Counted from the stretch's first letter, positions 17,655 through 26,387 are shown. The stretch is DNA of 64,000 nt from Rhodopseudomonas palustris (GCF_013415845.1 NZ_CP058907.1:1860001-1924000); one strand, 5' to 3'. Numbers and translations: made by a program. The notes: a model not told the origin generated them from the sequence alone.

Positions 17655-18846
17655 TCAACCGCCGCGTAGATCCCGTCGCGGTCTCGGCATCGCCGGGGTG
17701 GTGCTCGGCTGCGGTGCGGTCGCGATTGTCGTCACCGGGATCAGCGCCCGCGAGAAGAGCAGTGCCGAACTGCGAACTTGGACCGACGAGCAGGCGATCT
17801 CGAGCGTCGCGGTGACGCGGCCCGACGGCAAGGCGCCGACCGCTACGCTCGATCTGCCGGGACGGCTCGAAGCCTATTCGCGCGCGCCGATCTACGCCCG
17901 CGTCTCCGGCTACGTGAAGAGCTGGAGCGCCGATATCGGCGCCAAGGTGAAAGCCGGTGAGGTGATCGCCGAGATCGAGGCGCCGGATCTCGATCAGCAA
18001 TTGCTGCAGGCCCGTGCCGATCTCGCCAGTCAGCAAGCGAGTGCGAAGCTGTCGGAAGCGACACTGAACCGGCGCAAGACGCTGGTGGCGTCGAACTTTG
18101 TCTCGGCGCAGGAGATCGACGAACGCACCGCCGACCTCGCAGCCAAGAAGGCGGCGGTCAATTCCGGCCAGGCCAATGTCGAGCGGCTCGAAGCGCTCGC
18201 CGGCTACAAGAAGATCACTGCACCGTTCGACGGAATCGTCACCGAGCGTAACACCGACGTCGGCGCGCTGATCAATGCCGGTTCGAGCTCAGGGCCCGCG
18301 ATGTTCGTGGTGTCGGACATCGCGAAGCTGCGCGTCTACGTCAACGTTCCGCAAAACTACGCGCCGCTGGTGCGGATCGGCGGCAAGGCGGTGATCGCGC
18401 TGCCCGAATATCCGGGCCGCACCTTCCCGGCGACGGTTGAAGCGTCCTCACAGGCGGTGGACGTCGCCTCCGGCACGATGCGGATTCAACTCGGGCTCGA
18501 CAACGCCAAGGGCGAACTGATGCCGGGCGGCTTCGCCAATGTGAAGCTCGCGCTGGTCCGCGATTCTGCGCCGCTGCACATTCCCGCCTCTGCGCTGATC
18601 TTCAACCGTAGCGGGCTGCGTGTTGCGACGGTCGGCCCGGATGATCGCGTGCAGCTCAAGCCGGTCACCATCGCACGCGACCTCGGGCGCGAGATCGAGC
18701 TGTCCGCCGGTCTCACCGCCGAGGACCGCATCATCATCGCGCCGCCGGACGGCATCGCCAACGGCGAGAAGGTGCGCGTGGTCGCCGACGATGCTGCGAA
18801 GGCCGGGAAGCCGACGGCCTCGGAGAAGCAGGACGTGAAGGGGTAG
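17644..18846 (+). CDS. RND efflux periplasmic adaptor (membrane fusion protein)
   Basis: 400 residues from the ATG at 17644, preceded by ggag. An N-terminal membrane anchor lies at about residues 13-32 (GLGIAGVVLGCGAVAIVVTG). Then come the barrel-sandwich/lipoyl hybrid (GAKVKAGEVIAEIEAPDLDQ), an alpha-helical hairpin of about 60 residues (LQARADLASQQASAKL onward), and beta-barrel domains. It bridges the RND subunit to an outer-membrane channel. The start overlaps the pump gene by 11 nt, so the two are translationally coupled. Confidence 0.93.
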   Translation: MPTDQPPRRSRRGLGIAGVVLGCGAVAIVVTGISAREKSSAELRTWTDEQAISSVAVTRPDGKAPTATLDLPGRLEAYSRAPIYARVSGYVKSWSADIGAKVKAGEVIAEIEAPDLDQQLLQARADLASQQASAKLSEATLNRRKTLVASNFVSAQEIDERTADLAAKKAAVNSGQANVERLEALAGYKKITAPFDGIVTERNTDVGALINAGSSSGPAMFVVSDIAKLRVYVNVPQNYAPLVRIGGKAVIALPEYPGRTFPATVEASSQAVDVASGTMRIQLGLDNAKGELMPGGFANVKLALVRDSAPLHIPASALIFNRSGLRVATVGPDDRVQLKPVTIARDLGREIELSAGLTAEDRIIIAPPDGIANGEKVRVVADDAAKAGKPTASEKQDVKG

Positions 18847-18891
18847 GGCACCAGGCTCCCCCGCGTTTGCGATCGACCAAGACCTATCCCC

Positions 18892-18975
18892 GTCATGGCG
18901 AGAAGCCGAAGCGACGAAGCAATCCAACAGCGCCGTGGACGATGCTCTGGATTGCTTCGCTTCGCTCGCAATGAC
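18892..18975. repeat. Palindromic intergenic repeat, family B copy 3
   Basis: gtcatggcgagaagccgaag at the left and cttcgctcgcaatgac at the right, with gaagcaatcca / tggattgcttc arms. It sits between the convergent adaptor and thiolase-like genes, where it could act as a bidirectional terminator. Confidence 0.87.
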
Positions 18976-19014
18976 GGAGAGGACTTGTGGCTTGGCTCTC
19001 CCTGATGACCCGAA

Positions 19015-20529
19015 CTAACCGGCGCTACGCCACTCCAGCACACCATCGGCTGCCGTGACGATCGGGCCGCGGGTGCCGACCGGGCTGCAGTCCATGTTGG
19101 TCAAGAACGCCAGCGTCGCCTGATCCTGCGCCGGCACGCGCGCTAGCGCGCGGGCGCCGTCTACGGTGCGCAGCATCACCACGCCATGCTGGACCTCACC
19201 ACGGCCGTCATAGATCACCGTGAAGGTTTCGACGGTGCCGTCACCGCTGGCTTCAGTGACGAACCGCGGCACGACGCCATAGGCCGCATCGGCCTTCGCC
19301 TGCACGCTGACGTCTTCGCTCAACGGTTGCTGCGGTGGGGTGCGCGAAACGATGAGGCCATGATGCTTGGTGACGAAGCCGCCCTGGCCATACAGCAGGC
19401 CGAGCTTGGCGCCGTCGCGCAGGCGGCGGACCATCGCGCAGGCGGCATGGGTCATGTAGGTGTTGAGCGGCGCGCCGAAGAAGGTGAGGCCGCCCGTCAC
19501 CGTCGGCTCGACGTCGTCGCCGAGACCGAGCGTCCGCCGCGCCATCTTCGGCACCACTGGGAAGCACGAATACAGCTCGATTGCGTCGAACGCGCGGCCG
19601 TCGCCACCGACCATCGCCTTGATGGTCTCCAGCACCGCATTCTGGGCGTGGCTCTGCACGAACTGATCGCGGGCGAGATAGTCACGCGGCTCTTCGGCAG
19701 AGGCGCCGCCGTGGATATAGATCAGCTTGTCCTCGGGGATGCCGGCTGCGCGCGCTTTCGCCAGCGAGGTCAGCAGCACCGCGGCGCCGAGATTGACGCT
19801 CGGATTGGCGACCATCAGCTTGGTGTAGGGCCAGGCGATCAGCCGATTGTCGGATGAAGGCGTCGTGATCTCATTCGGCGCGAAGGCACGCTTGATCCAA
19901 GCATTCGGATTGCGTTCCGCCGCCGCTGCGTAGCGCGACCACAGCACGCCGGACTCATCCAGTGCCTGCCGCGGTGTCTGGCCCCAATGCGCAGCGGTGG
20001 CGGCTTCGTACAGCGGATATACCGTGATCGGCCTTGCGACCCCGAGGGTCGAAGCGATCGGCTGCTGGAAGGCCGCGCCGCGCTTCGGCTCCGGTGCGTC
20101 ATGGGCGAACGGCGTCCACGGCAGGTCGATCTTGGCTCGCGCAGCTTTGGTCGCCGTCGACTGCGCCTCGGCGCCGCAGACCACGGCGACCTGTGCTTCG
20201 CCGCGGGCGATCCGCAGCGCGGCTTCGTGGATGAAGCGGATCGGGCTCTCGCCGCCGACCGGACCGTAGAAACAGTGACGCGGCGCGATGCCGAGCCGTG
20301 TCGCGAGTTGTTCGGCCGGCGCGTGGTAGCGCCAGCTTAAGAAGTTGACGACGTCGAGCGAGTCGATCTGCGGCAGCAGGCTCGCGGCGCTGTCGTCGCC
20401 GGTGCGTTGCACGGCGGCTTCGAGCAGCGCCAGCGGCTCCAGCCCTTGCGCGATGTCCTTGGGGTGGTCGGCGATTTCGCCGACACCGGCGATGACGGGA
20501 ATGCGTTCGGGCGGGAGCGTGGTCGGCAT
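19015..20529 (-). CDS. Thiolase-like protein with C-terminal OB-like domain (TLP1 type), nucleophile Cys missing
   Basis: 504 residues, about 110 longer than ordinary thiolases. The thiolase fold is visible (VIAGVGEIADHP start; VVCGAEAQST; NPSVNLGAAVLLTS; DAIELYSCFPVVPKMA; TFFGAPLNTYMTHA; LLYGQGGFVTKHHG). At the position of the catalytic Cys (usually NxxCxSG) the sequence reads YGPVGGESP, with no Cys. The C-terminal about 115 residues resemble the extra OB-like domain of mycobacterial thiolase-like proteins type 1. It lies 39 nt downstream of an SDR gene, as its operon partner. A CoA-ester binding or retro-aldol/hydrolytic role fits better than classical thiolysis, but the activity is unknown. 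Confidence 0.82.
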   Translation of the reverse strand: MPTTLPPERIPVIAGVGEIADHPKDIAQGLEPLALLEAAVQRTGDDSAASLLPQIDSLDVVNFLSWRYHAPAEQLATRLGIAPRHCFYGPVGGESPIRFIHEAALRIARGEAQVAVVCGAEAQSTATKAARAKIDLPWTPFAHDAPEPKRGAAFQQPIASTLGVARPITVYPLYEAATAAHWGQTPRQALDESGVLWSRYAAAAERNPNAWIKRAFAPNEITTPSSDNRLIAWPYTKLMVANPSVNLGAAVLLTSLAKARAAGIPEDKLIYIHGGASAEEPRDYLARDQFVQSHAQNAVLETIKAMVGGDGRAFDAIELYSCFPVVPKMARRTLGLGDDVEPTVTGGLTFFGAPLNTYMTHAACAMVRRLRDGAKLGLLYGQGGFVTKHHGLIVSRTPPQQPLSEDVSVQAKADAAYGVVPRFVTEASGDGTVETFTVIYDGRGEVQHGVVMLRTVDGARALARVPAQDQATLAFLTNMDCSPVGTRGPIVTAADGVLEWRSAG

Positions 20530-20568
20530 TTTCTTGCTTCTTATTGATCGAAGGTTGGTGAGTGGATG

Positions 20569-21348
20569 TCAGAACGCGGTGTAGCCGCCATCGATCACGA
20601 AAGTATCAGCGGTGTGATACGACGATGCCTTGCTCATCAGATACACCGCGATGCCGCCGAAATCTTCCGGCTCGCCGAACCGCCGTACCGGAATGCGTGG
20701 CATCACGTTGGCGACGAACTTGTCGTTCCCCATGACGCCCGCGGTCATGTCGCTCTTGATCCAGCCCGGCAGGATCGCATTGGCGGTGACGCCATAGCGG
20801 GCGAGTTCGACGGCGAGCGCGCGGACCAGTGCATTGATCGCCGCCTTGGTGGCCGCGTAGTGCTCGTTGCGCGCGGTGCCGAAGATCGAAGCGAGGCTCG
20901 AGGTCGCGACCAGCCGGCCGAACGGATCGCCGTCGGCGGCGCGCTCGGTCATGTGCCGGGCCGCGGCCTGGAAGGCGTGGAACACGCCGTCGAGATTGGT
21001 GGCGAACATCGAGCGCCATTGCTCTTCGGTACGGTCGATGAAAGCCTGCCGGCCGCCGCCGCCGATGCCCGCATTGGCGAAGCAGCCGTCGACGCGGCCG
21101 AACGCCTTCAGCGTCGCGTCCATCGCGGCCTTCACCGAAGCCGGATCGGTGACGTCGCAGATCTGAGCTTCGACCTTGCCGGGAGCATTTGCCATGGTAG
21201 CGAGCGCGGCGTGATTCTTGACCGCGTTGCGACCCCAGATCGACACGTTACAGCCCGCAGCAGCCAGAGCCTGTGCCATACCGAGGCCGATACCACCGTT
21301 GCCCCCGGTGACGACCGCGACGCGGCCGCTCAAATCGAAAATGCTCAT
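20569..21348 (-). CDS. Short-chain dehydrogenase/reductase (SDR)
   Basis: 259 residues from the ATG at 21348; a longer frame to 21516 runs into the divergent promoter region and is rejected. The cofactor motif TGGNGGIG lies near residues 13-20, the NAG motif reads CFANAGIGGGG, and the catalytic YAATK follows SSLASIFGTARNEH. It ends with the usual YHTADTFVIDGGYTAF. It probably reduces or oxidises a hydroxyl/keto group of an acyl-CoA or free acid. It is the first gene of a two-gene transcript with the thiolase-like protein and is divergent from a crotonase gene. By position it is a candidate for the LvaD-like keto reductase of the proposed 4-hydroxyacyl-CoA route. Confidence 0.9.
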   Translation of the reverse strand: MSIFDLSGRVAVVTGGNGGIGLGMAQALAAAGCNVSIWGRNAVKNHAALATMANAPGKVEAQICDVTDPASVKAAMDATLKAFGRVDGCFANAGIGGGGRQAFIDRTEEQWRSMFATNLDGVFHAFQAAARHMTERAADGDPFGRLVATSSLASIFGTARNEHYAATKAAINALVRALAVELARYGVTANAILPGWIKSDMTAGVMGNDKFVANVMPRIPVRRFGEPEDFGGIAVYLMSKASSYHTADTFVIDGGYTAF

Positions 21349-21515
21349 CCAGCGTTTCCATTTTTGTTTGTTGCGCGCTACACCGTGCGGGCCAGGCGCG
21401 CGCGGTGATCGATGCAGGACCATGGACAAGCGCGTCGCAAAAATCAAATATGGCCTCACGTCGTGAAGCCCTTCCACAGCGCGGAATAACCGCGAACCGA
21501 TAGCGCGAGGAAACA

Positions 21516-22316
21516 ATGCAGTTCAAACACGTCACGCTCGATTTCGACGGTCCCGTTGCGATCCTGAAGCTCGATCATCAGGAAGTCATGAACGCGGTGT
21601 CGATCGACATGCTCGGCGGACTCGGCGAAGCGCTCGACGCGATCGAAGACAAGCGAGCCGAGGTGCGCTGTCTGGTGATCACCGGCGCTGGCCGCGCGTT
21701 CTGCACCGGCGCGAACCTGCAGGGCCGTAACTCCGGCAACAACATGAGCCAGAGCGGCAAGGGTGCCGGCGCCGCGCTCGAGACCGCGTTCCATCCGTTC
21801 CTGCGTCGGCTGCGCAAGCTGCATTGCCCGATCGTCACCTCGGTCAACGGTCCGGCGGCCGGCGCCGGCATGAGCTTCGCGTTGATGGGCGACATGATTC
21901 TGTGCGCCAAGTCGTCGTACTTCCTGCAGGCGTTCCGCCGCATCGGTCTCGTGCCGGATTGCGGCTCGACCTGGCTGCTGCCGCGGCTCGTCGGCAAGGC
22001 GCGATCGGTCGAGCTGTCGCTGCTCGGCGAGAAGCTGCCGGCCGACAAGGCGCTGGAATGGGGCCTCGTCAATCGCGTGTACGAGGACGCCGAACTGTGG
22101 GCCGAAACCATGAAGCTGGCGCACGACCTCGCCAACGGACCGACCATCGCTCTGTCGCTGATCCGCAAGCTGTATTGGGACTCGCCCGAGAATTCGTTCG
22201 AGGAGCAGCTCAACCTCGAATTCGAATGCCAGCGTGTCGCCGGCTCGACCGACGACTTCAAGGAAGGCGTCGGTGCGTTCCTCGAAAAGCGTCCGGCGCA
22301 GTTCAAGGGCAAATAA
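21516..22316 (+). CDS. Crotonase-fold enoyl-CoA isomerase/hydratase (PaaG-like)
   Basis: 266 residues. The oxyanion-hole segments are ITGAGRAFCTGANL and NGPAAGAGMSFALMGDMI. The glutamates used by hydratases are not at their usual positions: the first is replaced in MSFALMGD and the second region reads FRRIGLVPDCGSTW, the Asp pattern of PaaG-type isomerases. This points to double-bond isomerisation rather than hydration. It is the first gene of a plus-strand set with the kinase (7 nt after its stop) and the DUF6285 gene. It is divergent from the SDR. Confidence 0.9.
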   Translation: MQFKHVTLDFDGPVAILKLDHQEVMNAVSIDMLGGLGEALDAIEDKRAEVRCLVITGAGRAFCTGANLQGRNSGNNMSQSGKGAGAALETAFHPFLRRLRKLHCPIVTSVNGPAAGAGMSFALMGDMILCAKSSYFLQAFRRIGLVPDCGSTWLLPRLVGKARSVELSLLGEKLPADKALEWGLVNRVYEDAELWAETMKLAHDLANGPTIALSLIRKLYWDSPENSFEEQLNLEFECQRVAGSTDDFKEGVGAFLEKRPAQFKGK

Positions 22317-22323
22317 GCCCGAT

Positions 22324-23319
22324 ATGGCTGCTGCAGCTATTGCCGGCGCGCTGACGCAAAGCGTGATCGGATGGTGCGCTGGCGCGACCGGCATTCGTGA
22401 TCTCGCGCAGCTCTCGGGCGGTGCGAGTCAGGAGACTTGGTCGTTCGTGATCGAGCGGCCGGACGGCGACATCGCGGCGATCCTGCGCCGCTCGCCGCCG
22501 GGCTACGGCAGCGTTTCCGGGCGCGCCGCGGGTCTCGATGTCGAGGCCGAACTGATGCGGCTCGCCTATGAGGCTGGCGTGCCGTCGCCGCAGGTGCTGC
22601 ACGTTCTCACCGAGGCCGACGCGCTCGGCGCCGGCTTCGTGATGCGGCGTGTCGATGGCGAAACCATCCCCCGCAAGATCCTGCGCGATGCAGAGTTTGC
22701 CGAGGCGCGGCCGAAGCTGGCGCGGCAGATCGGCATCATCCTCGCCGGTCTGCACGGCATCGACAGCGCCGCGCTGCCGCCGCTGCGGACGATCAGCTCG
22801 ACCGAGGAGATCGGTCTGTTGCGCGATGACTATCGTTCGTTCGACTGGCCGCGGCCGGTGTTCGAACTGACACTGCGGTGGCTCACCGATCATGATCCGG
22901 GCGCGTCGAAAGCGACCACGCTGGTGCACGGTGATTTTCGCCACGGCAATCTCATCATCGGTCCCGATGGTGTGCGCGCCGTGCTGGATTGGGAGCTGGC
23001 GCATCGCGGCGATCCGATGGAGGACCTTGGCTGGATCTGCGTGAATTCCTGGCGGTTCGGCGAGATCGACAAGCCGGTCGGCGGGCTCGGCTCGCGCGAG
23101 GAGATGTTCGCCGGCTACGAAGCCGCCGGCGGCCATGTCGACGAGGCGCGCGTCAAATTCTGGGAAGTGATGGGTACGCTGCGCTGGGGCATCATGTGCT
23201 GCGGCATGATGCGGCGGTTCCGGGAAAGCCCCGATCATTCGATGGAGCGCGCGATGATCGGTCGTCGCTCGTCTGAAACCGAGATCGATCTGCTGCGGCT
23301 GCTGGCGCCGCGCAGCTAA
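22324..23319 (+). CDS. APH-family phosphotransferase (ACAD10/11- and LvaA-like acyl-CoA kinase candidate)
   Basis: 331 residues from the ATG at 22324. A protein-kinase-like fold is shown by a glycine-rich LSGGASQETWSF start, the Brenner catalytic loop LVHGDFRHGN near residue 200 and the DWELAH metal motif near 222. It is not a resistance gene by context: it sits between a crotonase and a DUF6285 gene inside an acyl-CoA island. Relatives phosphorylate the 4-hydroxyl of 4-hydroxyacyl-CoA (LvaA of levulinate catabolism, the N-terminal domain of ACAD10/11), allowing later phosphate elimination. That role here is inferred from fold and neighbours. Confidence 0.85.
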   Translation: MAAAAIAGALTQSVIGWCAGATGIRDLAQLSGGASQETWSFVIERPDGDIAAILRRSPPGYGSVSGRAAGLDVEAELMRLAYEAGVPSPQVLHVLTEADALGAGFVMRRVDGETIPRKILRDAEFAEARPKLARQIGIILAGLHGIDSAALPPLRTISSTEEIGLLRDDYRSFDWPRPVFELTLRWLTDHDPGASKATTLVHGDFRHGNLIIGPDGVRAVLDWELAHRGDPMEDLGWICVNSWRFGEIDKPVGGLGSREEMFAGYEAAGGHVDEARVKFWEVMGTLRWGIMCCGMMRRFRESPDHSMERAMIGRRSSETEIDLLRLLAPRS

Positions 23320-23337
23320 TCATTCAGCGAGGCAGCG

Positions 23338-23718
23338 ATGCAGGACGAACCTAGGCCGGACGAACTGATCAAGGCGGTGGCGGACTTTCTGCGCGAGCAG
23401 ATCGTCCCGCAGATATCAGGCCACGCCGCATTCAAGCTGCGGGTCGGCATCAACGCGCTCGATCTGGTGACGCGGCAACTGGCGCTGTCGGGCGAGAGCG
23501 ACGCCGAAGAACACGCCAGCCTGAAGGCGCTGTTCAGCCACGACGGCTCGCTGTTCAACCTCAATGCCGAGCTCGCCGACCGCATCGCCTCCGGCGCGGT
23601 CGATCTGTCGACGCCCGGCGTCAAGGACCATCTGTGGCGCACCACGCTGGCGAAGCTCGCCGTCGATCAGCCGAACTACGCGAGCTATCGGCGGGAGGTT
23701 GAACGTTGCAGCGATTAG
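23338..23718 (+). CDS. DUF6285 small protein (LvaB-like partner candidate)
   Basis: 126 residues. It is mostly helical by composition, with RPDELIKAVADFLREQIVPQ at the start and a conserved HAAFKLRVGINALDLVTRQ segment, then a C-terminal DHLWRTTLAKLAVDQPNY. No catalytic motif is visible. It follows the kinase gene by 18 nt. Small proteins of this type accompany APH-like kinases in acyl-CoA clusters. In the levulinate pathway a small partner, LvaB, raises the activity of LvaA, so a kinase-activating role is plausible but inferred. Assignment to DUF6285 is from recognition, not search. Confidence 0.75.
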   Translation: MQDEPRPDELIKAVADFLREQIVPQISGHAAFKLRVGINALDLVTRQLALSGESDAEEHASLKALFSHDGSLFNLNAELADRIASGAVDLSTPGVKDHLWRTTLAKLAVDQPNYASYRREVERCSD

Positions 23719-23744
23719 CGCGGGGCGTGGTTTCTCAATCGCCG

Positions 23745-24086
23745 TCACTGTGCGGTAAGAATTGCTTGGTCGCCCAGCCCAAGGGCAATCTGAGCTGATC
23801 GATTGCGTTCCGGGCTATCAGCAAGCTTGTATCCTTGCTCGATAAGGCGAGTGGTATAGTTCTTATTGTAAATGAATGCCCAAATGAGGCCAACAACGAA
23901 CCAGCCTAAGCCGAGGCCCAAAACACCGAAAAGCACGCCGGCGACAAGAACTCCCAAACCGATTGCGAGGTCTCCTCTAATCAGGGCAGGAAATCCTCCA
24001 AAAAAGAAGCTGGTCCAACTGAAACCGTAGAAGCCTGTCTTTGTTACGCCCGTGGTTGGGTTCTTCAGCAAGACTGGAGTTGCCAT
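23745..24086 (-). CDS. Small membrane protein with GFSWT-x-FFFG motif (HrgC-like)
   Basis: 113 residues from the ATG at 24086, chosen for the gagg 5-9 nt upstream; a longer frame to 24176 crosses a hairpin. The N-terminus TGVTKTGFYGFSWTSFFFGG is followed by PALIRGD and two hydrophobic segments, about 45-65 and 66-82, then a short YNKNYTTRLIEQGYKL tail. This pattern is typical of a small family seen in phage and bacterial genomes and sometimes labelled HrgC; its function is unknown. Base composition is clearly more AT-rich than the flanking genes, suggesting recent transfer. It interrupts two acyl-CoA genes and has no evident link to them. Confidence 0.75.
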   Translation of the reverse strand: MATPVLLKNPTTGVTKTGFYGFSWTSFFFGGFPALIRGDLAIGLGVLVAGVLFGVLGLGLGWFVVGLIWAFIYNKNYTTRLIEQGYKLADSPERNRSAQIALGLGDQAILTAQ

Positions 24087-24125
24087 ATCAACCTCAAAAA
24101 TCAATTGGCTAAGGTAATCCGCTAC

Positions 24126-24162
24126 AAGGCGTCCGAAGCCACTAGCTCTAATCGGACGCCTT
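24126..24162. terminator. Perfect 11-bp inverted repeat in the AT-rich spacer
   Basis: aaggcgtccga (24126-24136) pairs exactly with tcggacgcctt (24152-24162) around a 15-nt loop. It lies just upstream of the HrgC-like gene and downstream of the crotonase gene on the minus strand, so it may end the crotonase transcript or mark an insertion junction. No strong T run follows. Confidence 0.5.
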
Positions 24163-24182
24163 GCTATCATTCCCACTTAGGG

Positions 24183-24204
24183 CCATCAAGTCATTACTTG
24201 GTGG
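24183..24204 (-). terminator. Hairpin directly after the crotonase stop codon
   Basis: ccatcaagt (24183-24191) pairs with acttggtgg (24196-24204), including one G-T pair, around a 4-nt loop, immediately past the minus-strand stop at 24208. A T-rich tail is weak, so termination may be factor-assisted. Confidence 0.5.
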
Positions 24205-24207
24205 GGG

Positions 24208-24987
24208 CTATTTCCCGCTCCAGTTCGGCTTGCGCTTTTCGGAGAACGCTTTCGGGCCTTCGATGTAGTCCTGCGAGGCGACCATGGCTTTCACTGCCGG
24301 GTAGTCGCGCTGCTCGGCGATCGCTCGCGGCAGTGACACTTCGAGGCCGCGCGACAGCGTCTGCTTCGAGGCGCGGATCGACATCGGTGAGACGGTGCAG
24401 ATGGTTTCGGCCCAGCGTTCCGCCGCGGCGAGCGCCTCGCCTTGCGGCACGACTTCGTTGACGAAGCCGAGCTCATAGCCCTCCTGCGCCTTGACGTGGC
24501 GGGCGGTGAGGATCATGCCCATCGCGCGCTTCAGCCCGATCTGGCGGGGGAGGCGGTGCAGGCCGCCGGCCAGCGCCGCGAGGCCGACGCGCGGCTCCGG
24601 CAGCGCGAAGGTTGCGTTCTCCGCAGCGATGATCAGGTCGCAGGCAAGCGCGATCTCGAAACCGCCGCCCATCGCGACGCCGTTGACGGCAGCGATAATC
24701 GGCTTGTCGCAATCGAACCGCGAGGTCAGGCCGCCGAAGCCGCTCTCCCCCCAGCCGCGCTTGCCGCCGGAGGCCTGCCACTTCAGATCGTTGCCGGCGC
24801 AGAACGCCTTGTCGCCGGCGCCGGTGACGATCGCCACCCACTGCTCGGGATCGGCAGCGAACTCGTTGAACACGCCTTCGAGCTCGTAGTGCGCATCGGT
24901 ATGCAGCGCGTTGTACACTTCGGGCCGCGACAGCGTGACGATGGTGATCGGGCCCTTGCGGGTCACGGTGGAAAATTGCAGCGCCAT
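24208..24987 (-). CDS. Enoyl-CoA hydratase (crotonase family)
   Basis: 259 residues. Oxyanion motifs are VTGAGDKAFCAGNDLKW and VNGVAMGGGFEIALACDLI. Both catalytic glutamates of true hydratases are present, in GGGFEIAL and FALPEPRVGLAA. The protein resembles the CaiD/carnitinyl-CoA branch in the latter motif. It is divergent from the acyl-CoA dehydrogenase gene (126 nt spacer), so the two could share a promoter region and act consecutively: dehydrogenation then hydration. The ATG at 24987 fits family starts. Confidence 0.92.
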   Translation of the reverse strand: MALQFSTVTRKGPITIVTLSRPEVYNALHTDAHYELEGVFNEFAADPEQWVAIVTGAGDKAFCAGNDLKWQASGGKRGWGESGFGGLTSRFDCDKPIIAAVNGVAMGGGFEIALACDLIIAAENATFALPEPRVGLAALAGGLHRLPRQIGLKRAMGMILTARHVKAQEGYELGFVNEVVPQGEALAAAERWAETICTVSPMSIRASKQTLSRGLEVSLPRAIAEQRDYPAVKAMVASQDYIEGPKAFSEKRKPNWSGK

Positions 24988-25112
24988 CGGCGTTTCCTTT
25001 TTTCGTTGAGCAGAATTGTGCGGCTGAAGCGCGCTTGACTTGTCTCGTGCGGCGCATGTTAATCAGTCGCTTAACAAGATCAACAACAACACGAAGACTG
25101 TGGGAGCACGCC

Positions 25113-26387
25113 TTGGATTTTTCTCTGCCGCCCGATCTGGTCGCCTATCTCGCCGAGCTCGATCGCTTCATCGAGTCCAAGATCAAGCCGCTGGAGCAGG
25201 CGGACGACAACATCCGCTTCTTCGATCACCGCCGCGAATGGGCGCGCACGGATTTCGAGCATGGCGGGCTGCCACGCCACGAGTGGGAAGATCTGCTGCG
25301 CAAGGCGAAGAACCTTGCCGACGACGCCGGTCATCTGCGTTTCGCGATTCCGAAGCGTTACGGCGGCCAGGACGGCACCAACCTCTGGATGGCGGTGATC
25401 CGCGAACACTTCGCCGCCAAGGGGCTCGGCCTGCACAACGACCTGCAGAATGAGCATTCGATCGTCGGCAATTTTCCGATCGTGAAGATGCTGGATCTCT
25501 ACGGCTCGCCCGAACAGAAGGCGATGATCGACGGTTCGATCACCGGCAAGTACCGCATCACGTTTGGCCTGACAGAGCCCGATCACGGCTCCGACGCCAC
25601 GCACATGGAAACGCGCGCCGAAGAAGCGGTGCGCGACGGCAAGAAGGGCTGGGTGATCAACGGCGAGAAAATGTGGACGACGGGGATGCACGTCGCCACG
25701 CATTGCGCGCTGTTCGCCCGCACCGCCGGCAAGGACGGCGATGCACGCGGCATCACCTGCTTCCTGGTGCCGGCCGATGCGCCCGGTGTGAAGGTCGAAG
25801 AGTATCTCTGGACCTTCAACATGCCGACCGACCATCCGCGGGTGTCGTTCAAGGACGTGTTCGTCACCGAGGATGCGGTGTTCGGCGAGGTCGGTCGCGG
25901 TCTGTCGCTGGCGCAGTGCTTCGTGCATGAGAACCGCATCCGCCAAGCAGCGTCGTCGCTCGGCGCGGCGGTGTTTTGTATCAATGAGAGCGTCAAATAC
26001 GCGCGTGAGCGCAAGCCGTTCGGCGAGGAGTTGGCGCGCAACCAGGCGATCCAGTTCCCGCTGGTCGAGCTCGCGACCCAGGCCGAAATGCTGCGCCTGT
26101 TGATCCGCAAGACGGCGTGGGAGATGGATCAGATGACCCAGGCCCAGGTGGAGCACACGCTGTCCGACAAGGTTTCGATGTGTAACTACTGGGCGAACCG
26201 GCTGTGCGGCCAGGCGGCCGATCGCGCGATTCAAGTGCACGGCGGCATCGGCTATTCGCGCCACAAACAGTTCGAGCACATCTACCGCCACCACCGCCGC
26301 TACCGCATCACCGAAGGCAGCGAGGAAATCCAGATGCGGAAGGTGGCGGGCTTCCTGTTCGGCTACATGGGCGCGAACAAGAGGTGA
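25113..26387 (+). CDS. Acyl-CoA dehydrogenase (FAD)
   Basis: 424 residues from a TTG start at 25113, with ggga 8 nt upstream; the family start DFSLPPDLVAYLAELD follows directly, and the longer ORF to 25035 has no homology-like sequence. Flavin and substrate motifs are FGLTEPDHGSDAT (about residue 155), WVINGEKMWTTG, and the C-terminal VHGGIGYSRHKQFEH then RITEGSEEIQ. The Glu of TEGSEEIQ is in the position of the catalytic base of medium-chain enzymes. It oxidises acyl-CoA to enoyl-CoA and passes electrons to ETF. It is a candidate LvaC-like partner of the kinase at 22324. Confidence 0.92.
   Translation: MDFSLPPDLVAYLAELDRFIESKIKPLEQADDNIRFFDHRREWARTDFEHGGLPRHEWEDLLRKAKNLADDAGHLRFAIPKRYGGQDGTNLWMAVIREHFAAKGLGLHNDLQNEHSIVGNFPIVKMLDLYGSPEQKAMIDGSITGKYRITFGLTEPDHGSDATHMETRAEEAVRDGKKGWVINGEKMWTTGMHVATHCALFARTAGKDGDARGITCFLVPADAPGVKVEEYLWTFNMPTDHPRVSFKDVFVTEDAVFGEVGRGLSLAQCFVHENRIRQAASSLGAAVFCINESVKYARERKPFGEELARNQAIQFPLVELATQAEMLRLLIRKTAWEMDQMTQAQVEHTLSDKVSMCNYWANRLCGQAADRAIQVHGGIGYSRHKQFEHIYRHHRRYRITEGSEEIQMRKVAGFLFGYMGANKR

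Noticed and set aside
22324..23319. Aminoglycoside resistance gene
   Set aside because: It has the APH fold, but it sits in an acyl-CoA catabolic set beside a DUF6285 gene. Metabolic kinases of this type are common.
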